64,000 nucleotides of DNA from DASPMP01 sp035758925 (lineage in GTDB: Bacteria; Gemmatimonadota; Gemmatimonadetes; Gemmatimonadales; Gemmatimonadaceae): assembly GCA_035758925.1 (NCBI GenBank), contig DASTVV010000001.1:1-64000 (forward strand). The letters run 5' to 3'. The notes under the pieces are model-generated. The model searched no databases. It had not been told where the DNA came from and was given only the letters and a program-made list of their open reading frames with translations. Shown here piece after piece: positions 34,302 through 42,669 of this stretch. Every line of letters begins with the position of its first letter. The stretch's first letter is position 1. The translations under genes were made by a program, and so were the position numbers.

Positions 34302-34892
34302 CTATCCTCCTCCGACCTTCCCCAACTTGTTGAACCGGTTCATCGCGACGTGCGGCCCTTCCTTCAGCCACGTCTCGGCCAATTCCGTTAGAGCGGGGAA
34401 CAGGGCGCGCACGATCTTTTCATCGCGCTTCCCGAAATCAGAGAGCACGTAGTCGGCAAGATCGCCGCGCCGCGACGGATCCTCGGGCCCCACGCCGATG
34501 CGCAGGCGCGCGTACTCCTGGGTGTTCGCGGCCGCTTCGATGCTCTTGAGTCCGTTGTGTCCGCCCGCCGAGCCGCCGGCACGAACTCGAAACGCGCCCA
34601 CGGGTAGCGCGACCTCGTCCACGATGACGAGGAGGTCGCGCATCGTGCTCCAGCCCTCGCGTCGCAGGTACGGACGCAGCGTGACGCCGCTCAGGTTCAT
34701 GTACGTTTGCGGCTTCACCAGGCGCACGCGCTGGCCGCCCACGGAGCCGGAAGCAACGCGCGACTGGCCGTCCTTTTTCCACCCATCGAAACGCCAAACG
34801 TCGGCGAGGTGGTCCACTACCCACCAGCCGACGTTGTGTCGCGTGCGCTCGTAATCGGGGCCGGGGTTTCCCAGCCCCATGATGACTTTCAT
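34302..34892 (-). CDS. pth: Peptidyl-tRNA hydrolase
   Basis: The enzyme recycles peptidyl-tRNA released by drop-off. The 196-residue protein has all expected residues: GLGNPGPDYERTRHNVGWW (Asn9, His19), TYMNLSG, a DE pair in LLVIVDEVALPVG, GGSAGGHNGLKS and RLRIGVGP. It is downstream of rplY in the ispE-prs-rplY-pth cluster. Confidence 0.95.
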   Translation of the reverse strand: MKVIMGLGNPGPDYERTRHNVGWWVVDHLADVWRFDGWKKDGQSRVASGSVGGQRVRLVKPQTYMNLSGVTLRPYLRREGWSTMRDLLVIVDEVALPVGAFRVRAGGSAGGHNGLKSIEAAANTQEYARLRIGVGPEDPSRRGDLADYVLSDFGKRDEKIVRALFPALTELAETWLKEGPHVAMNRFNKLGKVGGG

Positions 34893-34948
34893 TGGTTCGG
34901 TATCGCTCGCTGCGGCACGACCAAGGAGCGCCGAGAAGAGCTCGCGGA

Positions 34949-35626
34949 TCAGCTTTCCTGTTCCTCTCCCTCTTCCTCAGCCTTCGGCTTGCGAATGAGC
35001 TCGGGCTCAGCTGCCGCCTCAGGGGCAGCAAGCGCGCCTTCAGCCGCGGCCGGGGCCACCTCTTCCTCGACGACCGGCGCCGAGACCGTCGCGACCGTCG
35101 TCTCCGGATCGTCCGTCGTCTCGACGCCTTCCGGCAGCTTGAGGTCGGACACGTGCAGGCCGTGGCCGATGGTCAGCGGCGTGACGTCGACGTCGATGTG
35201 ATCCGGAATGTTCGCCGGATCGCAACGTACGTGCAGCTGGTGAATGACCTCCTCGAGGATACCGCCTGAGTTCTTCACGCCGTCGGCCGTACCGACGAAC
35301 CGCAGCGGAACGCTCACGACGACCTTTTCGCCAGCCACCAGCTCCTGGAAATCGATGTGGATTACGGACCGGCGAATGGGATCGCGCTGCAGCTCGCGAA
35401 CGAGCGTCCGCGCGGTCTTGCCGTCGAGCGCAAGCTCGATGACGGTGCTGGTGATGCGGACTCGCTCCGCCAGACGCTCGAACTCGCGGGCGTTCACGGT
35501 GAGCGCCTGCGGCTCGCGGCCGTGGCCGTAGATGACGCCAGGGACCTGGCCCTGCGCGCGCAGTTTCCGCGCGACACCCTTGCCTGTTTCCTTGCGCGGA
35601 TTCGCGCCCAATGATGCGGTTGCCAT
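34949..35626 (-). CDS. rplY: 50S ribosomal protein L25 (Ctc form)
   Basis: The 225-residue product is the long CTC type: an N-terminal 5S rRNA-binding domain (RKETGKGVARKLRAQGQVPG, IYGHGREP), the beta domain (GEKVVVSVPLRFVGTADGVK) and a Glu/Ala-rich tail. Position between prs and pth is the common one. The ATG at 35626 follows AAGGAAAAC on the minus strand. Confidence 0.94.
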   Translation of the reverse strand: MATASLGANPRKETGKGVARKLRAQGQVPGVIYGHGREPQALTVNAREFERLAERVRITSTVIELALDGKTARTLVRELQRDPIRRSVIHIDFQELVAGEKVVVSVPLRFVGTADGVKNSGGILEEVIHQLHVRCDPANIPDHIDVDVTPLTIGHGLHVSDLKLPEGVETTDDPETTVATVSAPVVEEEVAPAAAEGALAAPEAAAEPELIRKPKAEEEGEEQES

Positions 35627-35779
35627 TGCTCGTTTTCCTTCAGATTCGTTGATCGACTTCGCAGGCTTCGCTCCGCGCGCTTCTACTCTCAGGAGGCTGC
35701 GTCCTCCCTACCATACGCACTGAAAGCGTTTGTTGCTCGAACTACAGGTGGGCTTGGGGTCCACGGCGTGCGGACGCCT

Positions 35780-35817
35780 CAGACCTCACACCCCCCAACC
35801 TCATACTCCCACCGGAA
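35780..35817. repeat. Family E C-rich fragment at the end of prs
   Basis: CCTCAGACCTCACACCCCCC and the following AACCTCATACTCCCACC resemble the C arm of the GTGTGGGG-type elements; a weak partner arm (GGTGGGCTTGGGG, near 35749) lies upstream. It overlaps the last codons of prs. The other part of the 35627-35800 gap holds a small GGAGG/CCTCC hairpin near 35690-35707 and nothing else. Confidence 0.5.
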
Positions 35818-36775
35818 TCTGCTCCTCAAACAACGAGCTGACCGACTGCTCGGCGTGCGTCAGACGCACGGCCTTGGCCAGCAGCTCTCCCACGTTCAGT
35901 ACCGTCAACTTGTCGAAGAGCCGCTCCGGCGGGATCGCGACCGTATTAGTGACCGCGACTTCCTTGATCGGTGCCTGAATCAGGCGCTCGCGAGCCGGAC
36001 CGGACAGCAGTGCATGCGTCGCGCAGACGTAGACGTCGCCGGCGCCGCGCCGCTTGAGGGCTTCCGCGGCTTCGGACACTGTTCCCGCCGTGTCGATCAT
36101 GTCGTCGACCAGGATGCAGTGCATGCCTTCCACTTCGCCGACGACGTTCATGACTTCGGAAACGTTGGCTCGCGTCCGCCGCTTGTCGATGATGGCCAGC
36201 GAAGCGTTCAGTCGCTTGGCGAACCCGCGTGCCATTTTCGCCGAGCCGACGTCGGGCGCGACAACGGCGACGTCTCGCAACTGTTTGCGACGGTAGTGCG
36301 CGGTGAACACCGGCATCGCGTACAGGTGATCCACGGGGATATCGAAGAAGCCCTGCAGCTGGTGCTGGTGGAAATCGATGCCCAACACACGGTGCGCCCC
36401 GGCTGTGACGATCATGTTCGCCAACAACTTTGCGCCGATCGCGACGCGCGGCTGATCCTTGCGGTCCTGCCGCGAATAGCCGTAGTACGGCATCACCACG
36501 GTGACGCGAGCAGCGCTGGCACGCTTGGCCGCGTCGATCATCAACAGCATCTCCATGATGTTCTCGGCCGGCGGATTCGTCGGCTGAATGATGAAGACGT
36601 CGTTGCCGCGGACGTTCTCGTCGATGCGAACGAAGATCTCGCCGTCGGCAAAGCGCGACATCGTCACCTTGCACAGCTCGACGCCGATGTGACGCGCCAT
36701 CTCTTCCGCGAGCGGCCTGTTGGCCGTTCCGGCGAGGAGCTTGAAGCCGTGACTGGGAACCGAGAGACCGTCCAT
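35801..36775 (-). CDS. prs: Ribose-phosphate pyrophosphokinase
   Basis: PRPP synthase, 324 residues from ATG 36775. The family segments are all present: FKLLAGTANRPLAEEMA, RFADGEIFVRIDENVRG, PYYGYSRQDRKDQPR, IDFHQHQLQGFFDIPVDHL, VAPDVGSAKMA and the PRPP loop VDDMIDTAGT. The frame stays open for 26 codons upstream, but those are read from the family B repeat (PPPIPIPIP) and are not needed by the fold. Confidence 0.95.
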   Translation of the reverse strand: MDGLSVPSHGFKLLAGTANRPLAEEMARHIGVELCKVTMSRFADGEIFVRIDENVRGNDVFIIQPTNPPAENIMEMLLMIDAAKRASAARVTVVMPYYGYSRQDRKDQPRVAIGAKLLANMIVTAGAHRVLGIDFHQHQLQGFFDIPVDHLYAMPVFTAHYRRKQLRDVAVVAPDVGSAKMARGFAKRLNASLAIIDKRRTRANVSEVMNVVGEVEGMHCILVDDMIDTAGTVSEAAEALKRRGAGDVYVCATHALLSGPARERLIQAPIKEVAVTNTVAIPPERLFDKLTVLNVGELLAKAVRLTHAEQSVSSLFEEQIPVGV

Positions 36776-36787
36776 TGACTCGGGAAC

Positions 36788-36874
36788 TGCGGAATGGGGA
36801 ATGGGAATGGGAATGGGCGGCGGGCCGGGATTATGGAATGGGCCCATTCCCATTCCCGCTTCCCATTCCGCGGT
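36788..36874. repeat. Family B inverted repeat between tRNA-Gln and prs
   Basis: The arms are GCGGAATGGGGAATGGGAAT and CCCATTCCCATTCCCGCTTC with the loop GGCGGGCCGGGATTATGGAA. The G arm has four GGG runs with 3-base loops. It lies 12 bases upstream of the prs start and just downstream of the tRNA on the minus strand, so it could end the tRNA transcript or control prs. Confidence 0.85.
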
Positions 36875-36887
36875 CCTGCGCTTCCCA

Positions 36888-36958
36888 TTGCCCCCGGTGG
36901 ATTCGAACCACCATTCTCGGATCCAAAGTCCGATGTCCTGCCGTTGGACGAGGGGGCA
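36888..36958 (-). tRNA. tRNA-Gln (anticodon TTG)
   Basis: The 71-base minus-strand sequence folds into a full cloverleaf: acceptor TGCCCCC/GGGGGCA, D stem GTCC/GGAC, anticodon stem TCGGA/TCCGA with loop CTTTGGA (anticodon TTG), a 4-base variable loop and T arm GGTGG-TTCGAAT-CCACC. The discriminator is A. CCA is not encoded. It is located between ispE and prs on the same strand, a placement seen in many bacteria. Confidence 0.93.
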
Positions 36959-36984
36959 AACGCTCGCTTAGCGAGCCAATAAAG

Positions 36985-37914
36985 TTATTCCTGGACTTCG
37001 ACTTGGACAACTCGCGAGCTCGTCCGCGTCGCGATGACGACTGCGTCGATTCCGAGGTCCGTTCCCCTTGGGGCCGTCCCCTCGAACAGCCCGAAAACAG
37101 TGGAGCCGGATCCGCTCATCCGGGCCACCAGCGCGCCCGCCGCGGCCAGGCGTTCCCGATACTCCCGTAGCCTTGGATGACGCGCCTCGACCGCTGATTC
37201 AAAATCGTTCCCGGCAAACTGCCCGTGCGCGTAGATCAACCACTGAGGAGCCAGCATTTCGACCAGGCCTGAGCGTGCAAAGTCTGCGCGCTCGCCGGTC
37301 CTGGCCCTGGCGTCGTCCAGCCAGCGGTAGGCGTCGGCCGTGGAAACGGCAAAGTCCGGGATGACCAGAAGCAGCTCGGCGGATGGCGGCACCTGGGCTG
37401 GAGGGACCGGCTGCAGTCGCTCTCCTCGGCCGGTCGCCAGGTCCAATATGTCCTCGCTCGCGAGGAAGGCGACGTCTGACCCGAGCGACGCGGCCAGTTC
37501 GTGGAGCGCGTCCGCGCTCAGCGGCTGCGGCGCGAGCCGCTGGAGTGTGCGAAGCACCGCTCCGGCGTCGGCGCTTCCGCCGCCGAGCCCCCCGCCCACC
37601 GGAATGTGCTTGGTGAGCTCGATCGAGAATCCGCGCGGCCATCCTGCCCGCGCGGAGTAAGCCTCGGCGGCGCGAAACGCGAGGTTCGTCTCCCTCGGAC
37701 CAAGCCCGCCTGGCGGCGTCATCGGACCCGTGCAGCGCAACGAGCGCTCGCTGCCGTTGCCCACCCGCACTTCGATCTCGTCTGCGAGATCGATGCGGTG
37801 AAACGCGGTCCGCAGCTCGTGGAATCCTCGGGCGTCAGGGGACGGCGGCCCAACGTGCAGGAACAGGTTGATCTTTGCCTGCGCACGCACTCGAGCCACG
37901 CCCTCCGCCCTCAC
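36985..37914 (-). CDS. ispE: 4-diphosphocytidyl-2-C-methyl-D-erythritol kinase
   Basis: IspE is the GHMP kinase of the MEP isoprenoid pathway. The protein has AKINLFLHVGPPSPDARGFHEL at the N-terminus (catalytic Lys and lipid-binding His), the ATP motif PVGGGLGGGSADAGA, a SLGSDVAFL segment and the C-terminal MSGSGSTVFGLF. The GTG at 37914 overlaps the upstream stop (GTGA) and gives 309 residues; GTG codons 5 and 8 codons further in are alternatives. The frame extends upstream but only as antisense-like noise. Confidence 0.9.
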   Translation of the reverse strand: MRAEGVARVRAQAKINLFLHVGPPSPDARGFHELRTAFHRIDLADEIEVRVGNGSERSLRCTGPMTPPGGLGPRETNLAFRAAEAYSARAGWPRGFSIELTKHIPVGGGLGGGSADAGAVLRTLQRLAPQPLSADALHELAASLGSDVAFLASEDILDLATGRGERLQPVPPAQVPPSAELLLVIPDFAVSTADAYRWLDDARARTGERADFARSGLVEMLAPQWLIYAHGQFAGNDFESAVEARHPRLREYRERLAAAGALVARMSGSGSTVFGLFEGTAPRGTDLGIDAVVIATRTSSRVVQVEVQE

Positions 37915-38912
37915 GGCCGGACTTGCCTGAGCTGGCTGAGGTGCAGGCCGCTTTTCGCTACGTAATACAGGCCGATCACCGTGATCGGTACGAGGGACAG
38001 CACGTGGTAGGACAGCGCCCACGCCACGGCGAGGTTCTTACTCACGCCATAGACGCCAAGTCCGGCCACGGCGGCGATCTCGAATGGACCGAAGAAGCCC
38101 GGCGTCGATGGCAACGCCACGCCGAGAACGATGAGTCCCTGGACGAACATCGCGGCGGAGAACGGCGCGTCGATATGGAGCGCACGGAACATGATCCAGA
38201 ACGCGACGACCTGTGTGAGCCACATCGCCAGGGCCCATCCGAACACGATAAGGAAGCGTCCCGGATGCCGCAGTACGCTGAGTCCGTCCGCGAACGACCG
38301 CAGGAGCGCCTTGCCCGGTTCCTCGAAGCGCGGTGCGACTCGACGCGCGAACAGCTCGTAGATCCGGATGAGGCGGCCGGGGAAGAACACGATCGCGTAG
38401 AGTGCGGCCGCTACGACGAGGAGTACGACGATGCCGCTCCCCGCATAGTTCGAAGCCGGCCGGCCGGCCACCATGGTGTCCGCGGGCAGCCGCGGGTCGA
38501 ACATCGCCAGCACCATCAGGAGGATGACGATGACGCCATCGAAGACACGATCCACGACGAGCGACGCGAACGCTGCCGAGAATGTGACGCTGGTCTCACG
38601 CGACAACACGTAGGCGCGAACCAGCTCGCCGGCGCGTGCCGGCAGGATGTTGTTCGCCATGAACCCGATGGCGGTCGCGCGCCACAGGGGTCCGTACGGA
38701 AGATTCGGCGCAACGGGGTGGAGAATCGGACGCCAGCGGATGGCCCGCAGCGGAAATACCATCGTCGCCAGCACCACGGCGATGATGACGAGTGGGACGT
38801 TGGCGGCGCGCAGGTCGGCGCGCACGTCCGACCAGCTGACGTTGTGCAGCGCCAGCCACAACAGGAACACCGTCAGCGCCAGGCCGATTGCCCCGCGCCA
38901 GGAGACTCTCAT
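37911..38912 (-). CDS. YbhN/UPF0104-type integral membrane protein (lipid flippase-like)
   Basis: The 333-residue product starts MRVSWRGAIGLALTVFLLWLAL and has about seven membrane segments. The family's ILPARAGELVRAYVLSRE motif lies at about 85-105 and the late ALPSTPGFFGPFEIAAVAGL motif at about 255-275. This family (related to lysylphosphatidylglycerol synthase membrane domains) is thought to move lipid-linked substrates. It overlaps ispE by 4 bases. A longer open frame upstream of the ATG is a shadow. Confidence 0.82.
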   Translation of the reverse strand: MRVSWRGAIGLALTVFLLWLALHNVSWSDVRADLRAANVPLVIIAVVLATMVFPLRAIRWRPILHPVAPNLPYGPLWRATAIGFMANNILPARAGELVRAYVLSRETSVTFSAAFASLVVDRVFDGVIVILLMVLAMFDPRLPADTMVAGRPASNYAGSGIVVLLVVAAALYAIVFFPGRLIRIYELFARRVAPRFEEPGKALLRSFADGLSVLRHPGRFLIVFGWALAMWLTQVVAFWIMFRALHIDAPFSAAMFVQGLIVLGVALPSTPGFFGPFEIAAVAGLGVYGVSKNLAVAWALSYHVLSLVPITVIGLYYVAKSGLHLSQLRQVRP

Positions 38913-38934
38913 CGTGGGATGATTCGAGGTCGGA

Positions 38935-40485
38935 TCAGTCCGCGCGCGCCAGATCGACGAGGTCCAGAATCTCCTCGACCACCTCTTGAGACGGAGGCGT
39001 TCCGGACGTCCGGATGGCGTCGCGCAGCTCGCCGGCGCGATCCAGCGCCGCGCGTCCGCGATAGAGCAAGCTGTCGATCGCGACGACGTCCTTGTCTTCG
39101 GCGACCGGAGCTGGTTCCGCCAGGCGCTCTTCGGAGAGCGACTCGAAGGCCGCGATGGTGTTGTCCAGCGAGCGCCGCGGCTCCGGTTTTCCGGGCGCTT
39201 CGAAGACGCGGGCGTGCGCCGACGGACGCGCCGGTTCTTCCGGTACGCTGGCCGCCGTGACCACGGAACGAGGCTGCGTGGTTCGCGGCGGCGTCTGTGG
39301 AATGGCAGCAGTGTGCATCGGCGTCTGCGCGATGGCCGCCGGCGAGATGGTCGTCGCGAAACTGGCGATCGCATCCAGCGCGGAGACGTTCAACTGGCCG
39401 GTGCGCTCCAGATACGCCTCGACGGTCTGCGCCACGGCCATCTGGCCGAAGCTCGCCGCCGTTGCGCGGATGGCGCGAAGCGCGCGTCCGAGCTGTCCAC
39501 GCGCGTGCTCGCGCTGGATCTCATCCGTGGCGGCGCGCGCTTCATCGATCACCCGGTGCAGGTGCTCGCCCAGGCTCACCACTTCCATGCGGAAACGCTG
39601 GGCCGGTGTCGTTGGCGGATTCGGCGCCGCATCCACCACGTGAGGGCCGTGATCATTGAAGAAGAGGTCGGCAATCGGCACGACGCGATCCCCGCCCGCG
39701 CCGTCCGCCAGCATGGCGTCGAGCGCCGAGAGGAAGCTGGAGTACTGTGGCGTGGACGTCGTGATGTTGGTGCCTGTGCCGAGACCCGTGGCAATGGCTC
39801 GCAGAAGATCCGCCGAGACTCGCAGGAGGTTCACGCGCTCGGGCGACAACCTCTCCTCGCCAAGCTCCAGCGGGCGAACGGCTGTCTCTGCCGCTTCCGA
39901 CACCTCGGCGAGGGCCGGGATCTCGCGCATGCCGGCTACGCCTCGCAGCCCGCGCACACGCCGCAGCACGTTCAACGCGCTTTCCTTGTCGTTCGGCCGC
40001 GTCGCGAGCAGCTCCAGTCCGGCGGCGATGTTGCTGGCTTCGGCCGCGAAGAACTCAGGACTCGCGATTGCCGTCGTCGACCGACTGGGCGCCGCAGTCG
40101 CCGGTTCGATGTACCGCGTGAGGTCGGCTATGCGCTTCGTCGCCCACTGATCTTCCGCGGGCGACCACGCCCGCGCCGACCGTACGAGCAACTTGAGGTC
40201 GTCGACGGCTGCCGTGAGGGCGCCCGCGAGGGCCTCGTCCCAAGGCAGCCTGCCCGTTCTCAGCGAGCGACCGACGGCTTCGATGGTGGACGCCAGGTCG
40301 GCGAAAGTCTTCAGCTTGGCCATCGTCGCGCTGCCACGGAGCGCACGCGCCACACGCTGGAGCGCCTCCGCGTCAGGACCGGCGGATGAATCCGACGTGC
40401 GCTGGAGGAGCCCGTCGATTTGTTCGACGTACTCGCTGGCCTCCAGCACGAAGAAGTCGAGAAACGAGCTACCGGGCGCGGTCAT
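38935..40485 (-). CDS. HPt-like multidomain signalling protein lacking the phosphoacceptor His
   Basis: The product is 516 residues and soluble. Three helical regions have the pattern of HPt (P1) domains: RVARALRGSATMAKLKTFADLA (about 45), RRVRGLRGVAGMREIPALAEV (about 175) and, weaker, GRALRAIRATAASFGQMAVA (about 330). In the first two the position of the phosphorylated His in the H-T-L-K-G-S motif is Arg. A Pro/Thr-rich linker (about 385-440) follows. The layout is reminiscent of FimL, a CheA/ChpA N-terminal-like protein without phosphorylation sites. No response regulator or kinase lies next to it. A scaffold role is an inference. Confidence 0.6.
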   Translation of the reverse strand: MTAPGSSFLDFFVLEASEYVEQIDGLLQRTSDSSAGPDAEALQRVARALRGSATMAKLKTFADLASTIEAVGRSLRTGRLPWDEALAGALTAAVDDLKLLVRSARAWSPAEDQWATKRIADLTRYIEPATAAPSRSTTAIASPEFFAAEASNIAAGLELLATRPNDKESALNVLRRVRGLRGVAGMREIPALAEVSEAAETAVRPLELGEERLSPERVNLLRVSADLLRAIATGLGTGTNITTSTPQYSSFLSALDAMLADGAGGDRVVPIADLFFNDHGPHVVDAAPNPPTTPAQRFRMEVVSLGEHLHRVIDEARAATDEIQREHARGQLGRALRAIRATAASFGQMAVAQTVEAYLERTGQLNVSALDAIASFATTISPAAIAQTPMHTAAIPQTPPRTTQPRSVVTAASVPEEPARPSAHARVFEAPGKPEPRRSLDNTIAAFESLSEERLAEPAPVAEDKDVVAIDSLLYRGRAALDRAGELRDAIRTSGTPPSQEVVEEILDLVDLARAD

Positions 40486-40513
40486 AGGCGAAAGGTACTC
40501 GGCGCGTGCATCA

Positions 40514-41272
40514 CTATGACGCGGCTCGGGCCGAATCCATCACAGTCCGAAGCTCTCGGACAGCCTCGATCAGTCCGACGAAGATCGCTCGGCTCACGAC
40601 TGAGTGGCCGATGTTGAGTTCCTCGATCTCCGCGATCCGGGCAATGGGCGCGACATTCCGCACGGTCAGGCCGTGGCCGGCGTGGACCGCGAGTCCCAGG
40701 CTTGTGCCGAGGCGGGCAGCGTCGGCCAGCGCTCGCAGGGCGGCTGGGTCCCCGGGATGGTGCGCGTACGTGCCGGTGTGCAGCTCGATCGCGGCGGCGC
40801 CCAGCTCGCGCGACTGCTCCACGGTATGGGGCTCCGGACCGATGAATAGACTGGTGCGAATGCCGACTTCGTTCATCCGGGCCAGCCCGTGGCGAATGCG
40901 CGCGGTATTGTGGCTCAGGTCAAGGCCACCTTCCGTGGTGATCTCTTCGCGCTTCTCCGGCACGAGTGTCACCTGATGCGGGCGAAGCCTGGCTGCGATG
41001 TCCAGCATCTCGTCGGTGCAGGCCATCTCCAGGTTGAGCACCGTGCGGACGCTCGTGGCGAGGCGCTCGATGTCGTCGTCCTGGATGTGCCGCCGGTCTT
41101 CGCGAAGGTGAGCGGTGATGCCGTCCGCGCCAGCGTCCTCGCAGACGCGAGCCGCATCGACGGGGTCGGGTTCGTCACCGCGGCGCGCTTGTCGAACCGT
41201 GGCGACGTGGTCGATGTTGATGTAGAGCCGCTGCCGCCGGACGAGATTCTTCATTGCTGGCATTTTTGCCAT
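40514..41272 (-). CDS. pdxJ: Pyridoxine 5'-phosphate synthase
   Basis: PdxJ makes pyridoxine 5'-phosphate from 1-deoxyxylulose 5-phosphate and 3-amino-2-oxopropyl phosphate. The 252-residue protein has LYINIDHVATVRQARRG, ITAHLREDRRHIQDDD, LVPEKREEITTEGGLD, IELHTGTYA, LAVHAGHGL and ELNIGHSVVSRAIFVGL, all diagnostic. Translation may begin at Met7 (MKNLVRRQ). Confidence 0.94.
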   Translation of the reverse strand: MAKMPAMKNLVRRQRLYINIDHVATVRQARRGDEPDPVDAARVCEDAGADGITAHLREDRRHIQDDDIERLATSVRTVLNLEMACTDEMLDIAARLRPHQVTLVPEKREEITTEGGLDLSHNTARIRHGLARMNEVGIRTSLFIGPEPHTVEQSRELGAAAIELHTGTYAHHPGDPAALRALADAARLGTSLGLAVHAGHGLTVRNVAPIARIAEIEELNIGHSVVSRAIFVGLIEAVRELRTVMDSARAAS

Positions 41273-41305
41273 GCGTTAGGTTGGCAGCATCGTTTCGGAG
41301 CGTGC

Positions 41306-41770
41306 GTGAAAAAACTAGCGATCTTGTTCGTGCTGGTGGCGAGTTGTTCCAGGAGCGTGGTCGTGAGCGGGCCACCGACCGCGCCCCTACCGGGCGTCGC
41401 CGGAGCGGCCACCCCGAAGGATGCCGTCAAGCGCTTCATGACCGCGGCGCGCAGTCAGGACCTGCAGGAGATGGGTCTGGCGTGGGGGACTTCGGACGGG
41501 CCGGTGCTCACGGAGCACGAAAGCGCCGACGCGAAGCATACTCGCGAGCAGCGCGAAATCGTGATGATGTGCTATCTCAAGCACGACACGTATCAGGTGA
41601 GCAACGATACTCCGGGGACGAACGGCCAGCGGATCCTCGCGGTCGATCTGCGGTTCAAGGACTTGACGCGTTCGGCAGATTTCACCGTGACGCAAAGCCA
41701 GAAGGGCCGGTGGTTCGTGCAAAAGGTCGACATCGAAAAACTGCGCGACATCTGCGCGAGGAAGACGTAA
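41306..41770 (+). CDS. Lipoprotein, unknown function
   Basis: The product is 154 residues starting VKKLAILFVLVASCSRS, with lipobox VASC at Cys14. Residues 35-150 form a compact alpha/beta domain with the NTF2-like pattern (PKDAVKRFMTAARSQDLQEMGLAWG ... GRWFVQKVDIEKL), which is a tentative call. The GTG at 41306 has CGGAG six bases upstream. It is divergent from pdxJ and convergent with mce. Confidence 0.65.
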   Translation: MKKLAILFVLVASCSRSVVVSGPPTAPLPGVAGAATPKDAVKRFMTAARSQDLQEMGLAWGTSDGPVLTEHESADAKHTREQREIVMMCYLKHDTYQVSNDTPGTNGQRILAVDLRFKDLTRSADFTVTQSQKGRWFVQKVDIEKLRDICARKT

Positions 41771-41775
41771 CGGGT

Positions 41776-42183
41776 CTAATGCTCGGTGAGCTCGATCAAA
41801 ACGCCAGCGGTGGACGACGGATGGAGGAAGGCGATGCGCTTGCCCTCGGCTCCCATGCGCGGCGTCTCGTCGATGAGCTTGATGCCCGCCTTCCGGCAGC
41901 GCTCGAGCGTTCCAGGAAGGTCGTCCACGGCAAAACAGACGTGATGGATTCCCGGTCCGCGCCTGGCGATGAACTTGCCAATCGGGGAATCGGGGCGTTC
42001 CGCTTCGAGCAGCTCTACCAGGGACTCGCCGGCGCGGAGGCCGGCGATCCGGGCACCGTCGGCATCGTCCAGCGGCGCTTCGGGCAGCCCCAGCACATCG
42101 CGATACAGCGGCAGGATGCGGTCGAGTGCGTCGACCGCGACGCCGATGTGGGCGATTCGGGTGCCACGCGACGCGGCGGACAT
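41776..42183 (-). CDS. mce: Methylmalonyl-CoA epimerase
   Basis: The 135-residue vicinal-oxygen-chelate protein interconverts (R)- and (S)-methylmalonyl-CoA. Metal ligands fit the family: His12 in RIAHIGVAV, Glu in LVELLEA, His in IHHVCFAVDDL and Glu in the last IELTEH. Its presence suggests propionate or odd-chain/branched carbon metabolism through methylmalonyl-CoA. Confidence 0.9.
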   Translation of the reverse strand: MSAASRGTRIAHIGVAVDALDRILPLYRDVLGLPEAPLDDADGARIAGLRAGESLVELLEAERPDSPIGKFIARRGPGIHHVCFAVDDLPGTLERCRKAGIKLIDETPRMGAEGKRIAFLHPSSTAGVLIELTEH

Positions 42184-42280
42184 TTCGAGGCGCTCCAGGT
42201 GTAAGAAAAGAAGGACTCACAATCTACAGAACGCCGCGATCGCGGACGTTTTGACTCTCACGACGATGTGGAGGAATGGG

Positions 42281-42616
42281 GTGAACATGGCGCAAAACAC
42301 CACTGCGGTAACGGACGAGACGTTCGAGTCGGAAATTGAAAAGCACAGTGGGCTCGCCGTGGTCGATTTCTGGGCGACCTGGTGCGGTCCGTGCCGGACC
42401 ATCGCGCCGATCCTGGACCAGCTTGCCACGGAGTACGCGGGCAAGGTGAAGGTCGCCAAGGTCGACGTGGATACGAACATCCGGACGGCCACGCGATTCA
42501 ACGTGCGCTCGATCCCGCTGTTGCTGTTCTTCAAGGACGGGAAAGTGGTCGACCAGATTGTCGGCGCCGTTCCCAAGATGCACATCGAGACCAAGCTGAA
42601 TCAGCACGCGGCATGA
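42281..42616 (+). CDS. trxA: Thioredoxin
   Basis: The product is about 111 residues with the thioredoxin fold and active site WCGPC (Cys35, Cys38 from the GTG), VDFWATWCGPCR, KVDVDTN and the cis-Pro RSIPLLLFFKDG. GTG 42281 has GGAGG six bases upstream; the ATG two codons in (42287) is the alternative. General disulfide reductase of the cytoplasm. Confidence 0.93.
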   Translation: MNMAQNTTAVTDETFESEIEKHSGLAVVDFWATWCGPCRTIAPILDQLATEYAGKVKVAKVDVDTNIRTATRFNVRSIPLLLFFKDGKVVDQIVGAVPKMHIETKLNQHAA

Positions 42617-42669
42617 ACTGCGGCGCGTCAGCGTACGTGCGAGATCGCGTGAACGGGCCCGCGACGTAG

